64,000 nt of DNA from Paraburkholderia diazotrophica. GTDB lineage: Bacteria; Pseudomonadota; Gammaproteobacteria; Burkholderiales; Burkholderiaceae. The notes beneath the pieces are model-generated. The model was not told where the DNA came from and made no database searches. It saw only the letters and a program-made list of their open reading frames with translations. Shown here in pieces: positions 24,609 to 32,732 of the stretch. The stretch is from assembly GCF_900108945.1 (NCBI RefSeq), contig NZ_FNYE01000003.1:310001-374000 (forward strand). Direction: 5' to 3'. Made by a program: the position numbers and the translations under genes. Numbering within the stretch: the first letter of the stretch is position 1; each line of letters begins with the position of its first letter.

Positions 24609-27600
24609 GTGTCCATACGTGTCGCGTTGAACCATGTCACGCACTACCGCTATGACCGGCTCGTCGGGCTGTCGCCGCAAGTCGTGCGGCTGCGCCCGGC
24701 GCCGCATTGCCGCACGCCGATCCTGTCGTACTCGATGCGCGTCGAGCCCGAAGAGCACTTCATCAACTGGCAGCAGGATGCGTTCGCGAACTATCAGGCG
24801 CGGCTCGTGTTTCTCGAGCGCACGCCGGAGTTCAAGATCACGGTCGATCTCATCGCGGAGATGGCCGTCTACAACCCGTTTGATTTCTTCCTCGAACCCG
24901 ACGCCGAGCAATTCCCGTTCGAGTACGCGCCCGAGTTGGCCGCGGAACTTGCGCCGTACCTTGTCAAGCGCGAGATGACGCCGCGCTTTGCGGAGTTCGT
25001 CGCGAGCATCGATCGCTCGCCGCGCCGCACGAGTGACTTTCTCGTCGACCTGAACCAGCGGCTGCAACGCGAAATCCGCTATCTGATCCGGATGGAGCCC
25101 GGCGTGCAGACGCCCGAGGAAACGCTCGTCAACGCGTCGGGCTCGTGCCGCGATTCGGGCTGGCTGCTGGTGGAGACGCTGCGTCAACTGGGACTTGCCG
25201 CGCGTTTCGTGTCGGGCTATCTGCTGCAACTCGCGCCCGATGTGAAGTCACTCGATGGCCCGAGCGGCACCGAATACGACTTCACGGATCTGCACGCGTG
25301 GTGCGAAGTGTTCCTGCCGGGCGCGGGATGGATCGGGTTCGATCCGACGTCGGGGCTGCTTGCGGGCGAGGGCCACATTCCCGTCGCGTGCACGCCGGAG
25401 CCGGGCAGCGCCGCGCCGATCGCCGGCTCCGTCGACGACTCCGAAGTCGAGTTCGCGCACGCGATGTCGATCACGCGCGTGCTCGAAACGCCGCGCGTGA
25501 CGAAGCCCTATACGGAGGCCGCGTGGGACGGTGTGCTGACGATGGGCGCGCACGTCGACAGCCGGCTCGACGCAATGGACGTGCGTCTGACGATGGGCGG
25601 CGAGCCGACGTTCGTCGCGGTGCGCGACCGCGATGCCGCCGAATGGAACACCGACGCGCTCGGCCCGACGAAGCGCGGCTACGCCGTCGCGCTGATGGAC
25701 AAGCTGCGCGCGTACTACGGCGCGAACGGCTTTCTGCATATCGGCCAGGGCAAGTGGTATCCGGGCGAGCAGTTGCCGCGCTGGGCGCTGTCGCTGTACT
25801 GGCGCACGGACGGCGAGCCATGCTGGCACGATCCCTCGCTTTTCGCGGACGAGCGCAGCCCCGGCCGCTACACATCGGACGATGCGCGCCGTTTCATCAC
25901 GCTGCTCGCCGACAAGCTCGGCGTCGACAGCGAGCACGTTCACGCGGGCCATGAGGACACGTGGTACTACCTGTGGCGCGAGCGGCGCTTGCCCGTCAAC
26001 GTCGATCCGTTCGATTCGCGTCTCGACGACGAACTGGAACGCGCGCGTCTGTGGCGCGTGTTCGATGCAGGGCTGTCGAGCGTGACGGGCTATGTGCTGC
26101 CGCTCGCGCGCGCTGATGGCGGCACAGGCGCGCGCGGCTGGACGAGCGGCGCGTGGTTCTTCCGCGACGAGCGCATGTACCTGATTCCCGGCGATTCGCC
26201 GATGGGCCTCAGATTGCCGCTCGATTCGCTGCCGTGGGTCACGAAGGCGGACTATCCGTATCAGCATGCGCACGATCCGTTTGCCGAGCCCGTGCCGCTG
26301 CGCACGTCGGCGGAACTGAGGATGCAGTATGCGGGCGTGTCGAATGCGCAGGCGCGTAGTGGCGATGCAGGCGCGGGCGCCGGTGTCAATGACATGAGCG
26401 GCACGGGCGGCTTCGGGCCCGGTACAGCGCAAGAAGACCGCGTGCCCGAGCGCGGCGAATCGGCGTCGTCTGTGATTCGCACGGCGCTGTGTATCGAGGC
26501 GCGTCATCCCGCGCGCGCGGCAGGACCGAAAGCGGAAGCCGATGCTGCCGGCGACGGCCACGCGCTGCTGCATGTCTTCATGCCGCCGCTCACGGAACTC
26601 GACGATTATCTCGATCTGCTCGCCGCCGTCGAAGCGACGGCCGCCGAACTGAAGATGCAAGTGGTCATCGAAGGCTATCCGCCGCCGCGCGATCCGCGTC
26701 TGTCCCTGTTGCAGGTCACGCCCGATCCGGGCGTGATCGAAGTGAACATCCATCCGGCGAAGAACTGGGACGAGCTCGTCGATCACACCGAGTTCCTGTA
26801 CCAGGCCGCGCACGAGTCGTATCTGAGCACCGAGAAGTTCATGCTCGATGGCCGGCACGCGGGCACGGGCGGCGGCAATCACTTCGTGCTCGGCGGCGCG
26901 ACGCCCGCCGACAGTCCGTTCCTGCGCCGCCCCGATCTGCTCGCGAGCCTCGTCGCGTACTGGCACAACCATCCGTCGCTGTCGTATCTGTTTTCAGGGC
27001 TTTTCATCGGGCCGACGAGCCAGGCGCCGCGCGTCGACGAAGCGCGCAACGATCAGGTCTACGAGCTCGAACTCGCGTTCGACGAACTGCAACGGCAGGT
27101 CGACCGGCTCGGCGGACACAGTGGCGAGCGGCTGCCGCCGTGGGTGATCGACCGCGCGCTGCGCAACATCCTGATCGACGTGACGGGCAACACGCACCGC
27201 GCCGAGTTTTGCATCGACAAGCTCTATTCGCCTGATGGCCCGACCGGGCGCCTCGGCTTGCTCGAACTGCGCGGCTTCGAGATGCCGCCACACGCGCGCA
27301 TGAGCCTCGTGCAGCAGTTGCTGCTGCGCGCGCTCGTCGCGAGGTTCTGGAAAACGCCGTACACGGCGCGGCTCACGCGCTGGGGCACCGAGCTGCACGA
27401 CCGCTTTTTGCTCGGCACGTTCGTACAGATGGATTTCGACGACGTGCTCGACGATCTGCGCGACGCGGGCTATGCATTCGACAGCGAATGGTTCGCGCCG
27501 CATTTCGCGTTCCGCTTCCCGGCCATCGGCGAGATGCACGCGAACGGCATCGCGCTGACGATCAGCGGCGCGCTGGAGCCGTGGCACGTGATGGGCGAGG

Positions 27601-28055
27601 AGGGCTCGGCGGGCACGACGGTGCGCTATGTGGACTCGTCGGTCGAGCGGCTCGAAGTGAAGGTGCTGGGCCTGAACGACAACCGGCATCGCGTGGCCGT
27701 GAACGGCGTGCCGCTGCCGTTGCAGCCGACGGGGCGCGTCAGCGAATTCGTCGCGGGCGTGCGCTTTCGCGCATGGCAGCAGCCGTCGTCGCTGCATCCT
27801 ACGATAGGCGTGCACGCGCCGCTGACATTCGATATCGTCGATACGTGGACGGGGCGTTCGATCGGCGGATGTCAGTATCATGTCGCTCATCCGGGCGGGC
27901 GCAATTACCAGACGTTCCCGGTGAACGCGTACGAAGCGGAAAGCAGGCGTCGCGCGCGCTTCTTCACGATGGGCCATACGCCCGGTCCGCTCGTCGTGGA
28001 AACGCCGCCGCGCAGCCTGGAATTTCCGTTCACGCTCGATTTGCGGCACTGGTAA
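24609..28055 (+). CDS. Giant transglutaminase-like/DUF2126 protein
   Basis: An 1148-residue protein. An N-terminal transglutaminase-associated beta domain (VALNHVTHYRYDRLVGLSPQ) leads to a transglutaminase-like core with Cys180 (SGSCRDS), His229 (DLHAWCEV) and Asp245 (GFDPTSG), a complete catalytic triad. The large DUF2126 region follows (LTMGGEPTFVAV; WYPGEQLPRWALSLYWR; DGRHAGTGGGNHFVLGG; HRAEFCIDKLY). Such proteins are predicted to cut or join peptide bonds. The GTG at 24609 has AGGAG 6 bases upstream and is preferred over a TTG at 24570. It leads cluster A and ends 42 bp before the ATP-grasp/alpha-E gene. As I recall, Rv2566 of M. tuberculosis has the same size and order. Confidence 0.9.
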   Translation: MSIRVALNHVTHYRYDRLVGLSPQVVRLRPAPHCRTPILSYSMRVEPEEHFINWQQDAFANYQARLVFLERTPEFKITVDLIAEMAVYNPFDFFLEPDAEQFPFEYAPELAAELAPYLVKREMTPRFAEFVASIDRSPRRTSDFLVDLNQRLQREIRYLIRMEPGVQTPEETLVNASGSCRDSGWLLVETLRQLGLAARFVSGYLLQLAPDVKSLDGPSGTEYDFTDLHAWCEVFLPGAGWIGFDPTSGLLAGEGHIPVACTPEPGSAAPIAGSVDDSEVEFAHAMSITRVLETPRVTKPYTEAAWDGVLTMGAHVDSRLDAMDVRLTMGGEPTFVAVRDRDAAEWNTDALGPTKRGYAVALMDKLRAYYGANGFLHIGQGKWYPGEQLPRWALSLYWRTDGEPCWHDPSLFADERSPGRYTSDDARRFITLLADKLGVDSEHVHAGHEDTWYYLWRERRLPVNVDPFDSRLDDELERARLWRVFDAGLSSVTGYVLPLARADGGTGARGWTSGAWFFRDERMYLIPGDSPMGLRLPLDSLPWVTKADYPYQHAHDPFAEPVPLRTSAELRMQYAGVSNAQARSGDAGAGAGVNDMSGTGGFGPGTAQEDRVPERGESASSVIRTALCIEARHPARAAGPKAEADAAGDGHALLHVFMPPLTELDDYLDLLAAVEATAAELKMQVVIEGYPPPRDPRLSLLQVTPDPGVIEVNIHPAKNWDELVDHTEFLYQAAHESYLSTEKFMLDGRHAGTGGGNHFVLGGATPADSPFLRRPDLLASLVAYWHNHPSLSYLFSGLFIGPTSQAPRVDEARNDQVYELELAFDELQRQVDRLGGHSGERLPPWVIDRALRNILIDVTGNTHRAEFCIDKLYSPDGPTGRLGLLELRGFEMPPHARMSLVQQLLLRALVARFWKTPYTARLTRWGTELHDRFLLGTFVQMDFDDVLDDLRDAGYAFDSEWFAPHFAFRFPAIGEMHANGIALTISGALEPWHVMGEEGSAGTTVRYVDSSVERLEVKVLGLNDNRHRVAVNGVPLPLQPTGRVSEFVAGVRFRAWQQPSSLHPTIGVHAPLTFDIVDTWTGRSIGGCQYHVAHPGGRNYQTFPVNAYEAESRRRARFFTMGHTPGPLVVETPPRSLEFPFTLDLRHW

Positions 28056-28097
28056 ACAAACGGGTCGAACCGACAACAACAGAATCGCGATACCACC

Positions 28098-30731
28098 TTG
28101 GCTTTTCAATCGACCTTTCCGTTCGAAGCGGCAGCGGGCCATCCGGATGTGCTGGCGCTGCTGCGCACGATGCCGCTGCTCGATGTGCGCGAGGGCCACT
28201 GGGACGAACTGCGCGACGCATCGGGCGCGCTGCGCGAACCGTGGCGGCGCTTTTTCGAACTGCTCGGCGACGAAGGCATCGCGGGTCTCGTGACGGGGCG
28301 CGCGTCGGTTGCGCAGCAGGTGCGCGACAACGACATCACATACAACGTGTACGCGGACAAGGGCGAGCCGCGTCCGTGGGCGCTCGATCTGCTGCCGTTC
28401 ATCATCGACGAAAGCGAGTGGTCGCAGATCGAGCGCGGCGTGAAGCAGCGCGCGCAACTGCTCAATGCAATCGTCGCCGATGTGTATGGCCCGCAGACGC
28501 TGCTACGCGAGAGCAAGCTGCCGCCGGCGCTCGTCTACGGACATCCGGGCTATCTGCGCGCCGTGAAGGGCTTCATGCCGCTGGGCGGCCAGTTTCTGCA
28601 GGTGGTCGGCGTCGATCTGGCGCGCGCGCCGAACGGCGAATGGACGGTGGTGTCGCATCGCACCGAAGTGCCGTCGGGTCTCGGCTACGCGCTGGAAAAC
28701 CGGCTGATCGTGTCGAACGTTTTCGCCGATGCGTTCCGCGAGCTACACGTGAGCCGGCTCGCGCCGACGTTCTCGACGCTGGTCGCGACGCTCGCGGAAT
28801 GGGCGCGGGCCACGATGCCGAAGGACACCGGCCCGGGCAAGACCGACAGCGCCGCACATATCGCGCTGCTCACACCTGGGCCGTTCGCGGAGACCTATTT
28901 CGAGCATGCGTTTCTCGCGCGCTATCTGGGCGTGACGCTCGTCGAAGGCAAGGATCTGACGGTGCGCAACGACATGCTGTACCTGAAGACGCTCACGGGA
29001 CTCGAGCGCGTGCACGTCGTGCTGCGCCGCCTCGACGACGCGTTCTGCGATCCCGTCGAATTGCGCGCCGATTCGACGATCGGCGTGCCCGGCCTGTTGC
29101 AGGTGATGCGCGCGGGCAATGTGATCATGTCGAACGTGCCGGGCTCGGGCTTTCTCGAATCGCCCGCGATGCACGGCTTTTTGCCCGGCATCGCGCAGAC
29201 GCTGCTCGACGAGCCGTTGCTGCTCAACGGCGTGTCGACGTGGTGGTGCGGCGAGGACGCCGCGCGCGAGCACGCGTTCGCGAACATGGAAGAAGCGTTT
29301 CTTCAGCCGACGTGGCCCGCCCGCACTCCGATATCGCCCGATGGACCGCCTGGCATCGCGCGCGGCGTGCAGCGGCTCGAAGAGTGGCGCGGCCGCATCG
29401 AGCGTTCGCCCGATGCGTTCACGATCCAGCAGCCGTTGCCGTATTCGTGCACGCCGCGCTACGAGGACGGCGCGCTCGGCAACCGGCCGTGCGTGTTGCG
29501 CGCGATTGCCGTCGCCGATGCGAACGGCGGCTGGCATGTGCTGCCCGGCAGTTTCACGCGTCTCGCGGCGGAGCGGCAGTCGTCAGTGTCGATGCAGTTC
29601 GGCGGCAGCAGCGTCGATACGTGGGTGCTGTCGAGCCATCCCGGTTCCGCGTTCACGCTGTTGCCTTCGCCGCTCAAGCCCGCCGATCTCGCGCGCAAGC
29701 ATCGCACGGTGTCGAGCCGCGCGGCGGAGAATCTGTTCTGGAGCGGCCGTTACGGCGAACGCGCGGAAAACAACGTGCGGATTCTGCGGCTGATACTCGG
29801 CTCGCTCGAAAGCAATGGCGCGGACACGATGTTCTCGACGCTCGTCGAACTCGCGCTGCATTTCGGTCTCGTGCAATCGGGCGACATGGTTGCGGGCCAA
29901 TCGTTGCAGGCATTCGAGCGCACGCTGGTCGCGAATCTGCACGAGAGCACGGGCGCTTACAGCATCGGCCAGAACCTCGCGAGCCAGGCGCGCGCGAGCG
30001 GCGAGATTCGCGGGCGGCTGTCGAACGATCACTGGCGCATCACACTCGCCGCGCGCAACGACTTCCGCGATGCGCTGCACGAGCTGACGCCTGCTGCGGC
30101 GGTGTCGTCGAATGCGTCGTCGCGCGGCAAGGCGCGCTACAACCGCGTCACATTGATGGACGCGCTCGAGCATCTCGCGACGCAGCTCGCCGCGATCAGC
30201 GGCTCGCAAGGCGATCGCATGACGCGCGACGAAGCGTGGCGCCTGATGTTCGCGGGCCGGCATATCGAGCGCGTGTGGGCGATGACGTCGATCTTGCGCA
30301 TCGTTGCGATGCAGCGTCAGATAGCGACGCCCGCCGGCTTCGATCTGCTGCTGCAACTGTTCGACAGCACGCTGACGTATCGCTCGCTGTATCCGGGGCG
30401 TTTCGAAGTGCCCGCGCTGCTCGATCTGCTCGTGATCGAGCCGACCAATCCGCGCGGCCTGTATGGCGTGTATGCGCGACTGTGCGCAAAGCTCGACGAT
30501 ATTTCGAATGCGGCGGGCGGCGGGCGTCATCGGCCGTTCAGCGATCTGCTGCCGCATACGCGCATGCTGCCGTCGCTCGAACGACTGTGCGCGACGGACA
30601 CCAACGGCATGTACGCGGAACTGGTTTCGCTGTGCGACCGTCTCGCGATGAGCGTCACGGCGGCCGCGAATGAAGTCAGCGCGCGCTATTTCAGCCACGC
30701 GAATACATTCGCCGCGCAGGTGTCGTCATGA
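28098..30731 (+). CDS. Circularly permuted ATP-grasp fused to an alpha-E domain
   Basis: An 877-residue two-domain protein. Residues about 50-520 resemble the circularly permuted ATP-grasp of cluster B (FEHAFLARYLGVTLVEGKDL; VPSGLGYALENR). The usual Lys/Gly-rich loop is missing: the matching stretch reads AFANMEEAFLQPTWPAR, and the VNSSQGGG end is replaced by VSMQFGGSS. From about residue 535 the alpha-E domain begins (SSRAAENLFWSGRYGERAEN), a helical domain of unclear function. The start appears to be a TTG without a clear ribosome site. It overlaps the downstream transglutaminase by ATGA. The ATP-grasp half may be catalytically inert, a judgement from alignment by eye. Confidence 0.88.
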   Translation: MAFQSTFPFEAAAGHPDVLALLRTMPLLDVREGHWDELRDASGALREPWRRFFELLGDEGIAGLVTGRASVAQQVRDNDITYNVYADKGEPRPWALDLLPFIIDESEWSQIERGVKQRAQLLNAIVADVYGPQTLLRESKLPPALVYGHPGYLRAVKGFMPLGGQFLQVVGVDLARAPNGEWTVVSHRTEVPSGLGYALENRLIVSNVFADAFRELHVSRLAPTFSTLVATLAEWARATMPKDTGPGKTDSAAHIALLTPGPFAETYFEHAFLARYLGVTLVEGKDLTVRNDMLYLKTLTGLERVHVVLRRLDDAFCDPVELRADSTIGVPGLLQVMRAGNVIMSNVPGSGFLESPAMHGFLPGIAQTLLDEPLLLNGVSTWWCGEDAAREHAFANMEEAFLQPTWPARTPISPDGPPGIARGVQRLEEWRGRIERSPDAFTIQQPLPYSCTPRYEDGALGNRPCVLRAIAVADANGGWHVLPGSFTRLAAERQSSVSMQFGGSSVDTWVLSSHPGSAFTLLPSPLKPADLARKHRTVSSRAAENLFWSGRYGERAENNVRILRLILGSLESNGADTMFSTLVELALHFGLVQSGDMVAGQSLQAFERTLVANLHESTGAYSIGQNLASQARASGEIRGRLSNDHWRITLAARNDFRDALHELTPAAAVSSNASSRGKARYNRVTLMDALEHLATQLAAISGSQGDRMTRDEAWRLMFAGRHIERVWAMTSILRIVAMQRQIATPAGFDLLLQLFDSTLTYRSLYPGRFEVPALLDLLVIEPTNPRGLYGVYARLCAKLDDISNAAGGGRHRPFSDLLPHTRMLPSLERLCATDTNGMYAELVSLCDRLAMSVTAAANEVSARYFSHANTFAAQVSS

Positions 30732-31627
30732 AGGGCACGAAAGGCGAAGAGACCTTGCTGTCCGTGTCGCATCGCACGACCTATCACTATTCGACGCTCG
30801 TCGAAACGGCGCAGCATCTCGCGACGATCCGGCCGCTCGCGTGCGCATGGCAGCGTGTGGTCGCGCACACCGAGCGCATCGAGCCGGAGCCTTCGTATCT
30901 GCATAGCCGCATCGACGCGTTCGGCAACGACGTGCTGTATTTCGCGCTCGATGCGCCGCACGAACGTTTGCAAATGATCAGCGAAACGACGGTCGAATTG
31001 GCGCCGCGCTGGACACGTCTCGATCCCGACGCGACGCCCGCATGGGAAGCGGTCGCGGATTTGCTTCGTTTTCGCGCGGGCGGCGCGTGCCATCCGCAGG
31101 TCGAGTTCTGCTTTGCGTCGCCGAATATCGCGTTGCGGCCGTCGTTGCGCGACTACGCGCTGCGCAGTTTCAAGCCGGGCACGCCCATCGTCGCGGGCGC
31201 GATCGATCTGATGCATCGCATTCACGCGGACTTCGACTACAGGCCATCGGCGACGATGTTCGATACGCCCGCCGAACGCGCGTTCGATATGAAGAGCGGC
31301 GTTTGCCAGGACTTCGCGCAAGTGATGATCGGCTGTTTGCGCGCGCTCGGTCTGCCGGCGCGCTACGTGAGCGGCTATTTGCGCAACGATCCGCCGCCGG
31401 GCCAGCCGCGGCTGATCGGCGCGGACGCGTCGCATGCGTGGGTGTCCGTGCATTGTCCAGAAAGCGGCTGGATCGACCTCGATCCGACCAACGACGTGCT
31501 CGCCGACATGGACCACGTGACGCTCGCGATCGGCCGCGATTACAGCGACGTGTCGCTGCTGCGCGGCATGATACTCGGCGGCGGCGCGCATCGCGTCGAA
31601 GTTGCCGTCAGCGTGCTCGCGCTCTGA
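30728..31627 (+). CDS. Transglutaminase-like cysteine peptidase of cluster A
   Basis: A 299-residue protein with the N-terminal transglutaminase-associated domain (SVSHRTTYHYSTLVETAQHL) and a catalytic core. Cys193 (SGVCQDFA), His236 (ASHAWVSV) and Asp252 (DLDPTND) complete the triad. It lacks a signal peptide, so it acts in the cytoplasm with the ATP-grasp/alpha-E protein it overlaps by 4 bases. Members of this family near ATP-grasp genes are predicted to hydrolyse or transfer peptide bonds in small peptides; the substrate is unknown. Confidence 0.9.
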   Translation: MKGTKGEETLLSVSHRTTYHYSTLVETAQHLATIRPLACAWQRVVAHTERIEPEPSYLHSRIDAFGNDVLYFALDAPHERLQMISETTVELAPRWTRLDPDATPAWEAVADLLRFRAGGACHPQVEFCFASPNIALRPSLRDYALRSFKPGTPIVAGAIDLMHRIHADFDYRPSATMFDTPAERAFDMKSGVCQDFAQVMIGCLRALGLPARYVSGYLRNDPPPGQPRLIGADASHAWVSVHCPESGWIDLDPTNDVLADMDHVTLAIGRDYSDVSLLRGMILGGGAHRVEVAVSVLAL

Positions 31628-31687
31628 ACGGCGATTCTCTGAGCGGCGACCGCAACAATGAATTTCACCCCGACGCCGCTGCGCAGT

Positions 31688-31716
31688 TTGACAGCGTGCA
31701 TACGCACATATAGACT
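31688..31716 (+). promoter_or_regulatory. Promoter of the first marR gene, overlapping operator site 1
   Basis: TTGACA (31688-31693) with TAGACT (31711-31716) at 17-bp spacing, or TATAGA (31709-31714) at 15 bp. The palindrome GTGCATACGCAC (31696-31707) fills the spacer, so bound repressor would block polymerase. The transcript would begin at about 31723-31724, right at the ATG, with no ribosome site: a possible leaderless mRNA. Confidence 0.6.
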
Positions 31717-31723
31717 GCCGTTC

Positions 31724-32149
31724 ATGAGCAAGCCCATTTCCCACGACGATTGCAACTGCTTCGCGCTGCGCCAGGCGGCGCGCTACGTCACGCAGATTTA
31801 CGAGCGCCATCTGGGGCAGGTTGGCGTGACGGCGGCTCAGTTCACGATTCTCGCCAAGCTCGCGCGCAAGCGGGGCCTGACGATGGCGGAACTCGCCGAC
31901 ACGATGGTCATGGAGCGCACGACGCTCGTGCGTGCGCTCAAGCCGTTGCAGCGCGATGGTCTGGTGCTCAGCGAGCCGTCGCCGCATGACGGGCGCACGT
32001 TCCAGTTCAGTTTGTCGGATGCGGGCAAGAAGACCTTCGAGCAGGCCGCTCTTGCATGGCGCGCCGCGCAGGACGAGTTCGAAGGCAAGTTCGGCCGTAG
32101 CCGCGCCAAGGCGTTGCGCGCGGAACTGTTCAACCTCACGTCGTCGTAA
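31724..32149 (+). CDS. MarR-family regulator, tandem copy 1
   Basis: A 141-residue winged-helix repressor: CNCFALRQAARYVTQIYERH, then the recognition region (TMAELADTMVMERTTLVRAL; LQRDGLVLSEPSPHDGRTF). The first helix keeps a cysteine pair (DDCNCFA), a possible redox or ligand-sensing point. It is about half identical to the next gene, so the two arose by tandem duplication. The frame is open from 31658, but the ATG at 31724 matches its paralogue. Operator site 1 lies just upstream and the efflux genes follow, so it probably controls them and itself. Confidence 0.9.
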   Translation: MSKPISHDDCNCFALRQAARYVTQIYERHLGQVGVTAAQFTILAKLARKRGLTMAELADTMVMERTTLVRALKPLQRDGLVLSEPSPHDGRTFQFSLSDAGKKTFEQAALAWRAAQDEFEGKFGRSRAKALRAELFNLTSS

Positions 32150-32206
32150 TCCCATTGTGTTTTTTGGTGCGTCGAAAGACGCGTTCGATCAAATCGATTT
32201 ATTGGT

Positions 32207-32218
32207 GTGCATATGCAC
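32207..32218. promoter_or_regulatory. MarR operator site 2, containing the second marR start codon
   Basis: GTGCATATGCAC is a perfect 12-bp palindrome and the second copy of the motif. It contains both candidate start codons of the second marR gene (GTG at 32207 and ATG at 32213), so DNA binding here would directly cover translation and early transcription of that gene. Confidence 0.65.
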
Positions 32219-32656
32219 GTAGAGACCGAGACGCCCGAAGTGCAGTTATCGCCCGACGACGATTGCTTCGCGATCCGGCAGGCGGCGCGCTTCGTGACGC
32301 AGCTTTACGACCGGCATCTCGCGCGCGTCGGCCTCAAGACGACACAGTTTTCGATCATGTGCCGGCTGCGCCGCCGCAAGTGGATGACGATGAAGGAACT
32401 CGCGGATTCGATGGTGATGGAGCGCACGTCGCTGGTTCGCGCGATCCAGCCGCTGCAACGCGACGGGCTCGTTTTCACGGAAGCGTCGCGCAGCAATCGG
32501 CGCGTGCTGACTGTGATGTTGACGTCGGCGGGTGAAGAACGTCTGAAGCAGGCTCGCGAGCATTGGCATGCGGCGCAGCAGGAATTCGAGGAACGCTTCG
32601 GCACGCAGCGTGCCGCGTCGCTTCGAGAAGAACTGTTCGATATGACCAGGCGGTAG
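32213..32656 (+). CDS. MarR-family regulator, tandem copy 2
   Basis: A 147-residue MarR protein (149 if the GTG two codons earlier is used). It shares with copy 1 the blocks DDxxCFAxRQAARxVTQxY, the TMxELADxMVMERTxLVRAxxP recognition helix and QRDGLV. Its own start codon lies inside operator site 2. A weak hairpin terminator follows at 32676-32701, so the efflux genes probably start from their own promoter at site 3. Two regulators on one motif suggest heterodimers or different inducers. Confidence 0.88.
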   Translation: MHVETETPEVQLSPDDDCFAIRQAARFVTQLYDRHLARVGLKTTQFSIMCRLRRRKWMTMKELADSMVMERTSLVRAIQPLQRDGLVFTEASRSNRRVLTVMLTSAGEERLKQAREHWHAAQQEFEERFGTQRAASLREELFDMTRR

Positions 32657-32675
32657 AGGACTCAGCAGGAAATAC

Positions 32676-32701
32676 AGCGGCGCTTTCACGCGCTTTTTTT
32701 C
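32676..32701 (+). terminator. Hairpin terminator between the second marR gene and emrA
   Basis: AGCG-G-CG (32676-32682) pairs with CGCGCT (32689-32694) around loop CTTTCA with one bulged G. Seven T residues follow (32694-32700). The stem is short but GC-rich and the T-run is good. Confidence 0.55.
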
Positions 32702-32712
32702 AATGCTTTCCG

Positions 32713-32724
32713 GTGCATACGCAC
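32713..32724. promoter_or_regulatory. MarR operator site 3, before the efflux operon
   Basis: GTGCATACGCAC, identical to site 1, ends 8 bp before the emrA ATG. The bases CATTTA just after it could be the -10 box, so bound repressor would cover the promoter. Confidence 0.65.
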
Positions 32725-32732
32725 ATTTAAAC

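Noticed and set aside
27488..30673. 1061-aa open frame overlapping the DUF2126 and ATP-grasp/alpha-E genes
   Set aside because: It lies in another frame over two well-supported genes and has Arg/Ala-rich noise composition.
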